Below, piece by piece: positions 52,326 through 61,930 of a stretch of DNA of 64,000 nt (its first letter is position 1; the number at the start of each line of letters is the position of its first letter). The notes below the pieces were generated by a model. That model was not told the DNA's origin. It ran no database searches and saw nothing but the letters and a program-made list of their open reading frames with translations. The DNA lies in assembly GCA_023284085.1 (NCBI GenBank), contig JAKVHY010000025.1, positions 1 to 64,000 of the forward strand, given 5' to 3'. The stretch is from Shewanella benthica (GTDB lineage Bacteria; Pseudomonadota; Gammaproteobacteria; Enterobacterales; Shewanellaceae). The position numbers and the translations under genes are program-made.

Positions 52326-54022
52326 TGTTGTTGTCTCAGCTTGAGCTTTTTCATTTTATCAGGCCTGGTTGGTTATTGCTGTTATTGCCCATTTGTGTAC
52401 TTTTTGCCATTCAGTGGCGTCGAGGTAACAGCCAGCCACAATGGCAAAACAAGCTGCCCACTCATTTACTTAACGCACTCAGCGTTGGGGATAATGGTTG
52501 GAAGAAGATGTTACCCCTTAAAATTTGGTGTTTGGCCCTTATTCTAGCGACACTCATTGCAGCGGGGCCAACTTGGCAACGTCAAGCATCACCGTTTGGC
52601 GAGGATAAAGCACCACTTATCATAGTGCTGGACGTATCAACCTCTATGCTTGAAAAAGATGTTCAACCATCGCGCTTAGTCAGGGCTAAACAGAAGATTG
52701 AAGATCTGATCCAGCTAAGAGAGGGTGGAGCCACAGCCTTAATCGTTTATTCCGGTAGTGCCCATTTGGCCATGCCATTAACCCGAGATCGTAGCGTGTT
52801 CAGTCCTTTACTCCACGCAGTATCGAGCGATATTATGCCAAGGGAAGGTAAGTTTGCCCAATACGCATTGCCTGTTATCGAACGGCTAATTTCAGCAGAC
52901 TTAGATCTTGAAGCTAGGCCTCTTCAGGCTATTAACCCTAAAGGCAGTAGCACTGTGCTGTTAATTACCGATGGACTCGGCGGCGGCACGGCAACGGCAT
53001 TTAAGCAGTACTTTAATTCTGACGTCCATTCTAAGCAGAACACTAGCCCCCCCAAGTTAATAGTATTCGGTGTCGGTGATACCAAAGCCAGTGCTCAGAT
53101 CCCATTTGACCCTAAGGCGTTAAAACAGCTTGCCCTTGATGTGAGTGGTGAATATATCCCATTAACTGTGAGCAGTGATGATATTGAAAGCATCATCGAT
53201 GAGGTGCAATCGCACTTTCTGATGAGCCATGATTCAGCCGAGCCATGGCGTGATATGGGCTATGGCTTAGTCTTCGTTGTTGCCGCCATTTTTCTACTCT
53301 GGTTCAGACGAGGCTGGACAGTTCAGTGGTGCTTAGTCGGAGCCTTGTTGTTTGCATCACCTAACGATGTGTTAGCTGCTAATACGGTAACGAGTAATAC
53401 TATCGCCCAGCAGAGTCAACAGGCTATAGAACAAGCGCAAGGCTGGCATTTTTTTGATATCTGGCTGACCAGAGATCAGCAAGCCAGTTATTACTTTCAG
53501 CAAGGGGAATACCTGCAAGCGGCCGCCTACTTTGAGTCGCCGATGTGGAAAGCGACGGCTTTCTATCTTGCTGAAGATTTCAAATCAGCACACAGCTATT
53601 TTATGCGGGTCGATAGTGACGAGGCGCGCTTTGGCGCTGCCAACGCCTTGGTTCATCAGCGTGAATATATTGCAGGACGTAATTTCTACCGAGAAATTAC
53701 TATCGATTCACCGGCATTTACTCCTGCACAAACTAATTTGGCTAAAGTTCAAAAAATTATCGATGATATTAATCGCCAAAGTGAGAGCCAAGCCAATACC
53801 GAGAATGAAGCATCAAAAGAGCTGGGTGATGAGCCACAAACAGGCGATGGTGCAGAGGAAAAAGTGGCGAAAGAGTTTGTCCAGAAAACACCGTTAACGG
53901 CACAGGAATTACTTGAAGATGACACGCTTAATCAGGTGTGGATGAAGCGTGTACAAGGCGACCCAAAGCGTTTTTTATCGAGCAAGTTTCGCATTCAGCT
54001 TGAACAAGAGAGAGACAAATAA
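52325..54022 (+). CDS. batB: BatB-like VWA protein with TPR region
   Basis: A 565-residue membrane protein that joins a VWA domain to a TPR tail. N-terminal helices (LLLLPICVLFAIQW, LKIWCLALILATLIAAG) precede the VWA domain (about 95-290) with MIDAS motif IVLDVSTSMLEKDVQ and LLITDGLGG. A helix pair near 320-345 leads into TPR-like repeats (about 380-470: QASYYFQQGEYLQAAAYF, ATAFYLAEDFKSAHSYFMR), then an acidic low-complexity C-terminus. The TPR part corresponds to BatC in organisms where it is a separate gene, which explains the lack of one here. Both junctions are TAATG overlaps. Confidence 0.9.
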   Translation: MLLSQLELFHFIRPGWLLLLLPICVLFAIQWRRGNSQPQWQNKLPTHLLNALSVGDNGWKKMLPLKIWCLALILATLIAAGPTWQRQASPFGEDKAPLIIVLDVSTSMLEKDVQPSRLVRAKQKIEDLIQLREGGATALIVYSGSAHLAMPLTRDRSVFSPLLHAVSSDIMPREGKFAQYALPVIERLISADLDLEARPLQAINPKGSSTVLLITDGLGGGTATAFKQYFNSDVHSKQNTSPPKLIVFGVGDTKASAQIPFDPKALKQLALDVSGEYIPLTVSSDDIESIIDEVQSHFLMSHDSAEPWRDMGYGLVFVVAAIFLLWFRRGWTVQWCLVGALLFASPNDVLAANTVTSNTIAQQSQQAIEQAQGWHFFDIWLTRDQQASYYFQQGEYLQAAAYFESPMWKATAFYLAEDFKSAHSYFMRVDSDEARFGAANALVHQREYIAGRNFYREITIDSPAFTPAQTNLAKVQKIIDDINRQSESQANTENEASKELGDEPQTGDGAEEKVAKEFVQKTPLTAQELLEDDTLNQVWMKRVQGDPKRFLSSKFRIQLEQERDK

Positions 54023-55293
54023 TGGATAAGCCTCTATTTAAGCGCACAAGCCTTTTACAGCGAATATTGAAAATAACTTTGCGTATCACCATGATGTTCT
54101 TCATGTTCATATTTACCGCTAACGCGTTAGCATCTGAAGTGACGATTCAAGCGTTACAGGCTAATCAACGTGTTGAGATTAGCAGTTGGATTGAGCAAAA
54201 AGGCGATGTGGCTCCGGGTGAGCAGTTAGATCTTTATATTAAAGTGGCTACAGATCATTGGTTCAGTGGCGGGACATTTATCAGTGCTTTTGATATCCCT
54301 AACACCTTAGTCATGAGACGAAAAAAACTCGCTAATAATTATACCGAAAGGCGTAATGGCCAGACTTGGTCAATCCAAGAGTGGCAGCTTAGCCTATACC
54401 CGCAAGCCACTGGTGAGTACCAGATCCCAGCTATTCCAGTGACTCTGCATGTGGTCGATAAGCCGGGCCAGAATGTGAGTGGCACCTTATTAACTCAGCC
54501 TATCAAGTTTACGGTATCGCTGCCTACGGCGCAGATGACCAGCGACAGGCAATGGATCTCCGCGCCAGCGTTAACCCTTGAGCAATCTTGGAGTGTCGAG
54601 CCAGAGAGGCCATTAAACGTGGGCGATGCCATCACCCGCACTATTACTATGACTGGTGAAGATACCACTGCTATGTTGTTTCCAGAATTTCCATTGGCTA
54701 CATCAGATAAATTGCAGTCTTATCAAGGTGCAGGCGCTGTTAAAGACAGCCAGAATCGAGGTGACTTTTATGCCACTAAGACCTGGGAGCAAACCTACAT
54801 AGTGCAGACTAACGGTGAGATCGAGTTACCAGAAGTGTCAGTGTTGTGGTGGAATACACAGTCGAAACAATTTACTGAACTAGAGCTTTCGTCAGCAAAC
54901 TGGCAAGTGAGCCATACACCACAGAGCTTTATAAAGGCCTATGCTTGGGTATTGATAGTGATCCTTGCCATCGGTTTTGGCTTAGTTAAATTATTGACTG
55001 AATTTATTGTCCGCTACCAACGAGAAAGCCTGCCAACATGGGTGATGTTTGTGATCGCTAATCTTGCTGGTAAGCAACCGCGGATCAATCAGTATATATA
55101 TCGTCGTCAGTTTGAAGCTGCCAATAAGCATCGGCTTAGAGAAGATGGATCGGTACTGACAGAACGGTATCAAGCAGACAACAAATCAACCAAGATTATT
55201 GAGCAATGGTTCTCTTCACAATACTCGAAAAGAGAGCAAGCTATTACTTGGTTGCACAATCATAAAGTATGGCGGCGTAAAGCAGATAAGTGA
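54022..55293 (+). CDS. batD: BatD-like protein
   Basis: A 423-residue membrane protein, last gene of the operon. It has an N-terminal signal/anchor (ITMMFFMFIFTANALAS), then beta-rich domains with the BatD-type pattern (SSWIEQKGDVAPGEQLDLYI, EWQLSLYPQATGEYQIPAIPV in parts), and a transmembrane helix near 310-330 (YAWVLIVILAIGFGLVKLL) followed by a cytoplasmic tail. The repeated phrase G-x-Y-x-I-P-x-I is the family hallmark. Shares TAATG with batB. Function in envelope stress or aerotolerance is inferred from family. Confidence 0.87.
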   Translation: MDKPLFKRTSLLQRILKITLRITMMFFMFIFTANALASEVTIQALQANQRVEISSWIEQKGDVAPGEQLDLYIKVATDHWFSGGTFISAFDIPNTLVMRRKKLANNYTERRNGQTWSIQEWQLSLYPQATGEYQIPAIPVTLHVVDKPGQNVSGTLLTQPIKFTVSLPTAQMTSDRQWISAPALTLEQSWSVEPERPLNVGDAITRTITMTGEDTTAMLFPEFPLATSDKLQSYQGAGAVKDSQNRGDFYATKTWEQTYIVQTNGEIELPEVSVLWWNTQSKQFTELELSSANWQVSHTPQSFIKAYAWVLIVILAIGFGLVKLLTEFIVRYQRESLPTWVMFVIANLAGKQPRINQYIYRRQFEAANKHRLREDGSVLTERYQADNKSTKIIEQWFSSQYSKREQAITWLHNHKVWRRKADK

Positions 55294-55454
55294 GTCAATG
55301 TCTACTGCCGCGTATCTGTTTACTTCCAGGTTTCTAGTTTTCCAGGTTACTGGCAATATTTAGATGGGTCTTTGGTTCTAGGGGGTGGGGCTCAAAGCAG
55401 ACAGTTTTAACTAGGGTGAAAAACTGCCTGCTATTTCATTGTGACGCTTTGGTA

Positions 55455-57185
55455 TTACTGAGCTGTTTTACTCGTTTCAACGACCTCTTTTAGTACAGTG
55501 CCTGTAGCACCGGAAGGATAAGTGATACCCAAATAGTTTGAGATAGTCGGTGCAATATCGTAAGGGGCGACTTCGCGACTGATAGTCTGCCCCTTGAGCC
55601 CTGCGCCTGCAAAGATGATAGGAACATGAGTATCGTAACGCCATGGCGAGCCATGTACTGAAGCGACCTGTAATCCGTCGAAATCATTGATATAGACGTT
55701 GGGGGAGAAGATAAGATATATATCACCAGAGCGCAGCGAGTGATGGTTATTAGTCACTTGCTGCATAATGCGAGAATTGGCCAGCTTCCCCTCTTCAATG
55801 GCTCGACTTGATACCGCGTATTCGATGCCATTAATTTTTTCGACCTCTTTGGCGACAGCCTGTTGCACCGCTTTAATGTCTAGTTTCTGCATTTCTATTA
55901 ACTGGTGATCGAGATAAATATAGGGATGAGAATAGAGCTTGAACAGAGATTCTCCAATGCCAAACTTTGTTTCTAATCGGCTGAAAGCACCGCTGTTTTT
56001 TAGTGTGTCTAAATTAAAGTAATGGGCTTTTTTGCCGCCTAAATTATGTAAGTGGCCTGGTGCATCAGGGGCTCCATGGTCGGCTGATAGTACTATGAGT
56101 GTATTGTCCAAGCCGATGGTTTCATCTATGTAGCTGAACAGCTTGGCGAGGGTTCTATCGAGTCGAAGCAAGTTATCTTCAGCTTCTTTACTAGAAGGGC
56201 CATAAACATGGATCACATAGTCTGTGGCAGAAAAACTAATCGCTAAGTAATCAGGTACGCTATTTCTCCCAATATTTTCATTCTTTATCAGTGCCTTGGA
56301 AAAATCCAATGTGAGATCATCACCTGCAGGGCTAAGGGTTAACTTAGTCGTGAAATATTTATCATCCGAAGGCCCATAGGGGTGAGGAAAACGCTCGCCA
56401 AAGTTAGCAAAGTCTAGCTTGTAGCTAGTATCTTGTTCAGAGGCGAAAAAGTATTGGTCCTTGCGCTTTAGGGGGGCCCAAAATTTATTATGGTATTTCT
56501 GGGTAGGCGAATTTTTGTTCCATTTTTCAACCCAGTCAGGGTACTTGTCAAAGTAGTAATCACTGGTAACAAAACCTGCAGTGGTTTTAGAAAACCAGAA
56601 GGCTTTACCATATTCCCCAGCAAGCGAGACTGCACCCCTGTCTTTTATAGAAACGGAATAGACTTTAGATTGGCCATTATAGGCGGTAGTGATCTCGTCA
56701 CTGATGGTGCTAGTTAGGATAGTGAGCGGTGAGCGGCCATCGCTTTTAGCTACTTTTTGAGTTACGTCTATTTCGGTGCTGCTATCAACACCTCCACCAG
56801 CAGTTAACAGGTGATAGTTTCCGTCTTCGATATTATATACGCTGCGATCTTTATTTCGATCGAACCACACATTTCCAATCATGCCATGTACTGAAGGCGT
56901 GGCTCCCGTCGCTAATGACACATGGCCTACTACGGTTTCAGTATTAGCATGCTGATAATGGGCATTAGTGTACACAATCCCATTATCGAGTAGATATCTA
57001 AAACCTCCTTCTCCCATATTATCTAAGAAACGAGTGGGCAGGTCGCCACGTAGGGCATCGACCGTTATCTGTAGGATCAGCTTAGGTTCATTACTATCAG
57101 CAGCCAACACTGGAATGCTTGAGACTATAGATAAAGCGATAGTGGAAATGAAGGCCGAGCGAATGAATCGATTGCTATGAAGCAT
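55455..57185 (-). CDS. Periplasmic alkaline phosphatase superfamily enzyme (PafA/NPP-like)
   Basis: A 576-residue exported metallo-hydrolase of the alkaline phosphatase superfamily. Signal peptide about 1-28 (STIALSIVSSIPVLAA). Metal-binding Asp43 is in ITVDALRGD, the probable Thr84 nucleophile in NTETVVGHVSLATGATP, and further ligands are in VLSADHGAPDAPGH and VHGSPWRYDTHVPIIFAG. This layout fits phosphodiesterase/phosphomonoesterase enzymes such as PafA more than sulfatases, because the nucleophile is Thr and no C-x-A/P-x-R is present. The start at 57185 is chosen because AGGATGG lies five bases upstream; the ATG at 57194 overlaps that site. Confidence 0.9.
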   Translation of the reverse strand: MLHSNRFIRSAFISTIALSIVSSIPVLAADSNEPKLILQITVDALRGDLPTRFLDNMGEGGFRYLLDNGIVYTNAHYQHANTETVVGHVSLATGATPSVHGMIGNVWFDRNKDRSVYNIEDGNYHLLTAGGGVDSSTEIDVTQKVAKSDGRSPLTILTSTISDEITTAYNGQSKVYSVSIKDRGAVSLAGEYGKAFWFSKTTAGFVTSDYYFDKYPDWVEKWNKNSPTQKYHNKFWAPLKRKDQYFFASEQDTSYKLDFANFGERFPHPYGPSDDKYFTTKLTLSPAGDDLTLDFSKALIKNENIGRNSVPDYLAISFSATDYVIHVYGPSSKEAEDNLLRLDRTLAKLFSYIDETIGLDNTLIVLSADHGAPDAPGHLHNLGGKKAHYFNLDTLKNSGAFSRLETKFGIGESLFKLYSHPYIYLDHQLIEMQKLDIKAVQQAVAKEVEKINGIEYAVSSRAIEEGKLANSRIMQQVTNNHHSLRSGDIYLIFSPNVYINDFDGLQVASVHGSPWRYDTHVPIIFAGAGLKGQTISREVAPYDIAPTISNYLGITYPSGATGTVLKEVVETSKTAQ

Positions 57186-57194
57186 TGCTACCAT

Positions 57195-57940
57195 CCTAAA
57201 CTGTATTAGAAATTCATCTAAAAGTGAATGTTAGATAATTAATCATGATCTGTTTGTACTTAACCATGAATACTATCCCGTATTTTGCTGAATAAAACCT
57301 AGGTAGATTACTAGTAATCATTTCAATTTTATACCCGTGATATATCACTTTAGTCATGGATAAGAAGCCACATTGCAACTTACCGTTCACGCCTCAGTGA
57401 TATGAACTCGACTTAATATTCTCTGCGATAATGGGATCAAACTTATTACTGCTTTTGGCAAGTTATTTCATGATCCAGTGGAGACATTACAAGAGCCGAC
57501 AAGTTATTGTGAACGCATGGGTAAACGACGACGGCATTTTTCCAAAACTGCCAATATTTTCAAGCTGGCTAAGCATTTCAATTTAAGCCGGCTCATTGTC
57601 AATTGAGTCAGAACCTGCTGTCTGAATTTCATCATTTTGCCCTAAATACCCACTCCCAACATTCCCAACACTTTCTTCGTGGCGAAGAAAATATAGACAT
57701 GTCCGATTGGTTTTATCGCCAAGTAGGACTTGGATAATCCGCTATAGACTCGGTATGTTATTGATTAACAATGGGAGGATAAATTAACTGTTTTTTTATT
57801 AAATATTAGTTAACGCTATTGGATTGTTGGCCGATATTAGGTAGCAATTAAAAAATGTATCTTAGATGCATTTTTTTGTTTGCTTGATATTAATTCTTAG
57901 CTGTTATTAACAAAGTTTTCGATTTTAAAAGGTCTTCAAT
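57195..57940. other. Intergenic region with repeat copy 1
   Basis: About 750 bases between the divergent phosphatase and chemoreceptor genes. The central part (57453-57775) is one copy of a repeat found again after the chemoreceptor. It contains short open segments but no gene with a ribosome-binding site. Confidence 0.6.
57453..57775. repeat. Diverged direct repeat, copy 1 (upstream of the chemoreceptor)
   Basis: Shares with 59956-60283 the blocks TTTTGGCAAGTTATTTCATG, CCAGTGG, GACATTACAAGAGC, CAAGCTGGCTA, GGCTCATT, ATTTCATCATTTT, CCCAACATT and TATGTT.TTGATTA in the same order and strand. The middle has diverged strongly. Reading frames such as GKLFHDPVETLQ are open for about 50 codons, so it may be the relic of a gene. 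Confidence 0.75.
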
Positions 57941-59803
57941 ATGCTCATCCGTCACAAATTGCTGCTTAGCGCCGCCGTTTCAATACTGTCAATCGTCGCC
58001 ATGTTTGGTCTGCAAAGATACTCGAGTGGGGTTCAACAAGGGTTAGCCCAGACGGCTCAAACTGTCATTGAATTGGAAAAGGAGGTGTCTAGCCTTCGAA
58101 TAGCTGAAAAGGACTTTTTTGCTCGTCTCGATATGGACTACTTGAGACAACATCAGGCAACTTATAGGAACTTGAAATTAGAGATTGATTCTCTTGGTGA
58201 ACAATTTGTTGTTTATGATATCTCGGTGAGGGCACTCGACAGTTTTGTTAGCAGCATGCAAAACTATCAAGAATCCTTTGCAAAGGTGGTTAGCTTACAA
58301 CAGCAGATCGGCTTGACACCTAAGAGCGGTCTATATGGTGCTCTGCGTCAGGCAGTGCATGATGTGGAGGCTTTAGTCCAGCAGTATGACCAGCCCAAAC
58401 TCATGATTCTGATGCTGCAACTTAGACGCAATGAAAAAGATTTCATGTTGCGCAGAGACCTGAGTTATGTGGCCAAGTTTAATGATAACCAGGCTAAGTT
58501 CCAACGCCTATTAGCTGTGTCTGTTTTAGATCAGCGTACCAAGGAGCAGTTAACTTCACTGATGGCGCGTTATCATAGTGGCATGGAGGCCTTGGTCGCT
58601 AAGGAGCAGGAATTAGGCTTAACCAAGAGCGACGGCGAAATGGCGACTCTGCGTGCTGCTATACATGTTACCGAGTCCGCTGCCAACAAGTTGCAACAGC
58701 AGGCGAATACAGCGATTGCCGATGCCGAGGAGTCGGCACTGATACTGGCTGTCTCAATCTTTATTGTGATCACTATCTTCTTGTCCATTTTTACTATGTT
58801 TATTATCCGTAGCATCATGGAACCGGTAACCAAGATCACTGAGGCTATTTCAAATATCGAGAAAAATAAGGACTTATCGATACGTTGTGATGCCTCTGCA
58901 GATGATGAGCTTGGTCAGATAGCCACTCACTTCAATAGCATGGTAGCGAGCTTCCAGCAGTTAATCGAAGAGGTGATCGAGTCTGTTGAAATTATGAATC
59001 ATTCATGTGGTGAGCTCTCTCTGAATGCGACCAAGGCATCCGAGGGGGTCGGTCGGCAGCTCAATGAAACGGATATGGTGGCAACGGCCATTACCGAGAT
59101 GGGAGCGACGATCGAAGAGATCGCCAAGAATACTGAGTTGGCGGCCGAGCGAGCGGCAAGTACCCATAATAATGCCCAGATGGGACAGGTTGGAGTGGAG
59201 CAGACGATTGAGAAAATCCAGTCATTGGCCGAGCAGCTGAATAGTTCCGCTCAGGTGGTGAATGACTTGGAAAAGGACAGTGAAACTATCGGCACTGTGC
59301 TCGATGTGATTAGGGGCATAGCCGAACAGACTAATTTACTGGCGCTTAATGCTGCCATTGAAGCCGCACGGGCTGGGGAGCAGGGACGAGGTTTCGCAGT
59401 CGTTGCCGATGAGGTTCGTAGTCTTGCCTTGCGCACCCAGGAGTCTACCGAAGAGATTGCCTCAATTATTCAAACATTACAGTCCCGTACCCGTTCCATT
59501 GTGCAGTTGATGGAGGCGACTCAGAAGCAAGGAGGAGAGAGTGCCGAACAAGCGGCGAGTGCTGGCAGTTTACTGCAGCAGATCAATGCCGATGTCAGCA
59601 ATATCATGGATATGAGTACCCAAATAGCCGCGGCCATCGAAGAACAGAGTATGGTTGCTTCCGAGGTGAATAAAAATGTGGTGGTTATTCGGGACATTGC
59701 CCAAGAATCTGCCGTCACCGCCGATGAAAATGCCCAAGCTTCCGGTGAGGTAAAGGCACGTGCCGAACGACTTCAGCACGCCGTGAGTGCTTTCAAGATT
59801 TAA
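57941..59803 (+). CDS. Methyl-accepting chemotaxis protein with HBM-type sensor
   Basis: A 620-residue transmembrane chemoreceptor. TM1 is LLLSAAVSILSIVAMFGL (about 7-24); a long all-helical periplasmic sensor (about 30-262) with repeated LRxxEKDFxxRxDxxY-type motifs (RIAEKDFFARLDMDYL, RRNEKDFMLRRDLSYV) marks it as a helical bimodular (HBM) domain. TM2 is about 263-287, HAMP about 290-345, and the signalling domain has the conserved tip RGIAEQTNLLALNAAIEAARAGEQGRGF, given by its core EQTNLLALNAAIEAARAGE. No C-terminal CheR-binding pentapeptide is seen. HBM sensors in other bacteria bind organic acids; the ligand here is unknown. Flanked by two copies of a diverged repeat. Confidence 0.95.
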   Translation: MLIRHKLLLSAAVSILSIVAMFGLQRYSSGVQQGLAQTAQTVIELEKEVSSLRIAEKDFFARLDMDYLRQHQATYRNLKLEIDSLGEQFVVYDISVRALDSFVSSMQNYQESFAKVVSLQQQIGLTPKSGLYGALRQAVHDVEALVQQYDQPKLMILMLQLRRNEKDFMLRRDLSYVAKFNDNQAKFQRLLAVSVLDQRTKEQLTSLMARYHSGMEALVAKEQELGLTKSDGEMATLRAAIHVTESAANKLQQQANTAIADAEESALILAVSIFIVITIFLSIFTMFIIRSIMEPVTKITEAISNIEKNKDLSIRCDASADDELGQIATHFNSMVASFQQLIEEVIESVEIMNHSCGELSLNATKASEGVGRQLNETDMVATAITEMGATIEEIAKNTELAAERAASTHNNAQMGQVGVEQTIEKIQSLAEQLNSSAQVVNDLEKDSETIGTVLDVIRGIAEQTNLLALNAAIEAARAGEQGRGFAVVADEVRSLALRTQESTEEIASIIQTLQSRTRSIVQLMEATQKQGGESAEQAASAGSLLQQINADVSNIMDMSTQIAAAIEEQSMVASEVNKNVVVIRDIAQESAVTADENAQASGEVKARAERLQHAVSAFKI

Positions 59804-59833
59804 GTTAACCGAGTATCACTAAGTTTAGCAAAC

Positions 59834-59880
59834 GCCACAGAGCTGTGGCTCTCGATTCGCGCCGGAAGGCGCGAATCGAG
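59834..59880 (+). terminator. Two tandem perfect hairpins after the chemoreceptor gene
   Basis: First GCCACA-GAGC-TGTGGC (59834-59849), then CTCGATTCGCGCC-GGAA-GGCGCGAATCGAG (59851-59880), a 13-bp stem with a GNRA-type loop. There is no T-run, so it may protect the mRNA 3-prime end or be a REP-like unit rather than a classical terminator. Confidence 0.6.
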
Positions 59881-59955
59881 TGTTATTCAATTCGATGTCA
59901 TATTACCAATCTCATCAGATATTCCCTGTCAGAATTGGCTAACAATCACCGTTGA

Positions 59956-60283
59956 TTTTGGCAAGTTATTTCATGGTCCAGTGGGGAGGGGACATTACAA
60001 GAGCTGACGAGTTACTGTGAACATTTGGGTATACGACGGCATGTTTCTCAAACTACCAATGTTTCAAGCTGGCTACGCGTTTCAATCATATACTCTGATA
60101 ACTGGCTCATTATAAATAGGCTTAGCTAGTACTGGCTAAATTTCATCATTTTTCCTCATCAATACCCTTTTCCCAACATTACTGACTTTGAATACGCCAT
60201 TAACTTGTGCGATTGAGCTTATGGGTAAGGTGTTCATTGATAATGTACTATAGAATGGATATGTTGTTGATTAGACGATGGTA
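59956..60283. repeat. Diverged direct repeat, copy 2 (downstream of the chemoreceptor)
   Basis: Partner of 57453-57775, about 2.5 kb away in the same orientation. Its frame is broken by stops soon after GKLFHGPVG-like codons, consistent with decay. Confidence 0.75.
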
Positions 60284-60462
60284 GTCTGCATTTTTATTGT
60301 TGCTAATCCAACTGGCGTTTTTAGCCGTAGTCCTTTTTATGACCTCGAAGATCACTTTAGTGAAAGTGACACTCATGATGCTTTTGAGCTTGGTGATAAA
60401 TGATTAAGGTTAAAAAGTAGATGGTTAACCAAGCCAATCAATCTTTAAGAGGTGATTTCTAA

Positions 60463-60669
60463 ATGGATAGTGCATCAATAATGGTCTGGAGTGTTTTGTT
60501 TGCTGGTATAGGAATGGGTTATTTCATGTATGGTAGAAAGCAAAAAGCTATCGTTCCATTATGTATCGGGTTATCGCTTTTTGTATTTCCATATTTCATG
60601 TCTAGTGTGACTATGTTACTTATTGTCGGTGTTATTTTGGTGGCAATACCCTATTTTATTAAAATTTAG
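60463..60669 (+). CDS. Small two-helix membrane protein
   Basis: A 68-residue hydrophobic protein with a clear AAGAGGTGAT ribosome-binding site. Helix 1 is about 6-24 (IMVWSVLFAGIGMGYFMYG), followed by the basic RKQKA turn, then two closely spaced hydrophobic stretches (IVPLCIGLSLFVFPYFM and VTMLLIVGVILVAIPYFI). Similar short proteins in Shewanella and Vibrio are labelled uninformatively; the function is unknown. It stands alone. Confidence 0.75.
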   Translation: MDSASIMVWSVLFAGIGMGYFMYGRKQKAIVPLCIGLSLFVFPYFMSSVTMLLIVGVILVAIPYFIKI

Positions 60670-61048
60670 GGGGAACTGTCGTTCATTAAATATCTGTTTG
60701 CACGCGATGTATCAAGGCTTGGCGTGTTATATGCCTTTGTGCTATTTCAGGCAAGTCTCATGGTTTACTCTTTTTGGAAGTATCCTAATGCCAAAGAACC
60801 ATGAATTGTAACCTTTAACCTAGGTAAACAACGTCTAAAGTCTGAGCCGTCATGCTCGTTGCCATCTTTCCCAAATCAAGATACACAGTGCCCGATATGG
60901 ACGCTCCCGCTGAGTCAAATGTTTGTATTTCTTTCCCATAAGTACCTCCTTTTCTTTTAAAAAAGTATAGGTTGTGAAAAACAGTGTTATTCACAAATTA
61001 TAATTGTTATAAATGAAGTTAATTAGAAGGTGTGTTGGAGATAAGTGA
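60670..61048. other. Intergenic region with an IS30-like relic
   Basis: About 380 bases between the small membrane protein and the LysR gene. The minus strand has an AGGAGG ribosome-binding site and the first codons of a transposase-like ORF (60850-60939). The rest should include the LysR promoter. Confidence 0.6.
60850..60939 (-). pseudogene. Relic of an IS30-family transposase N-terminus
   Basis: On the minus strand AGGAGG (60950-60945) precedes the ATG at 60939 by five bases. The 29-codon frame begins MGKKYKHLTQRERPY and then stops. IS30 transposases typically begin with Y-x-H-L-T-x-E-E-R-Y-x-I. A frame change after RERPY opens ISGTVYLDLGKMATSM, which could be the decayed continuation. 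Only the 5-prime end is left. Confidence 0.5.
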
Positions 61049-61930
61049 ATGTTGACCCGTTCTGATGATTTAGAGATCTTACTTTCTGTGGTTGATTGCG
61101 GTGGTTTTTCCGCTGCGGCAGAGACGTTAGGTATTCAAGTGGCGCGCGTATCAAGAGCCGTGAGCAAAGTCGAAAAACAGCTCGGCGTATCTATACTTAA
61201 TCGTACGACTCGGCGTGTAGAGCTCACCGATGAAGGTCGCCAATTTGTTGAAAGCATTCGAGTGGGGTTATTGCACATTCAGCAAGCGGAAGAAGATCTA
61301 ATTTCGCGCGGTGAATTACCTCAAGGGCGCTTGCGTGTCGATGCCGCTAGTCCGTTTGTATTTCATCAGTTAGTGCCACTTGTACAAGGGTTTAATGAAG
61401 CGTACCCGGATATCCAACTGGAGCTCACTTCCAACGAAGGCTTTGTTGATCTATTAGAGAAGAAAACGGATCTTGCTATACGGATCGGCAAGCTAGCAGA
61501 TTCAACACTCCATGCTAGGCCATTAGGCAAAAGCCTGCTGTTTATTGTCGCATCACCGGAATATTTATCCCGTAAAGGCTTTCCGCAGCATTCAAGTGAT
61601 CTTTCTGGACATGCAACGATTGGTTTTTCTGGCCCCAAAGTACTCAACCATTGGCCGCTGAAAGGTTTTAAACCATTAGAGCCCACCTTCACTTCTAGTA
61701 ATGGTGAAACCGTTCGGCAGCTGGCTTTAGCGGGTAATGGTATAGCCTGTTTATCAGGCTTTATGGTTCAAAAAGATATCGAAGAGGGACGTTTGGTGCC
61801 ATTACTGGAGCCTGAAAAATTGTTTCATACGGATAGAGAGCAGATCAACGCGGTTTTCTATAAGTCCTCTTCAGTAGCAAAGCGCATTTCGGCGTTTATA
61901 GACTTTATTCAGCCTAAGCTCTCTCTATGA
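61049..61930 (+). CDS. LysR-family transcriptional regulator, OYE cluster
   Basis: A 293-residue regulator with the helix-turn-helix at 8-65 (LEILLSVVDCGGFSAAAETL, then VARVSRAVSKVEKQLGVSILNRTTR) and a CrgA/AaeR-like effector domain (GRLRVDAASPFVFHQLVPLV, LAIRIGKLADSTLHARPLG, LALAGNGIACLSGFMV). It lies 140 bp upstream of two ene-reductase genes on the same strand and probably controls them in response to an electrophile or quinone. That is inference from context. Confidence 0.9.
   Translation: MLTRSDDLEILLSVVDCGGFSAAAETLGIQVARVSRAVSKVEKQLGVSILNRTTRRVELTDEGRQFVESIRVGLLHIQQAEEDLISRGELPQGRLRVDAASPFVFHQLVPLVQGFNEAYPDIQLELTSNEGFVDLLEKKTDLAIRIGKLADSTLHARPLGKSLLFIVASPEYLSRKGFPQHSSDLSGHATIGFSGPKVLNHWPLKGFKPLEPTFTSSNGETVRQLALAGNGIACLSGFMVQKDIEEGRLVPLLEPEKLFHTDREQINAVFYKSSSVAKRISAFIDFIQPKLSL

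Larger units (their letters stand above)
59804..60462. other. Intergenic region with hairpins and repeat copy 2
   Basis: About 660 bases after the chemoreceptor. It contains two adjacent hairpins (59834-59880), the second repeat copy (59956-60283) and a short CACTTT-AGTG-AAAGTG inverted repeat (60353-60368). A 42-codon ORF (60278-60403) lacks a ribosome-binding site and is not called. Confidence 0.6.

Noticed and set aside
60278..60403. 42-codon plus-strand ORF MVVCIFIVANPTG
   Set aside because: No Shine-Dalgarno, no family resemblance, and it begins inside the end of a decayed repeat.
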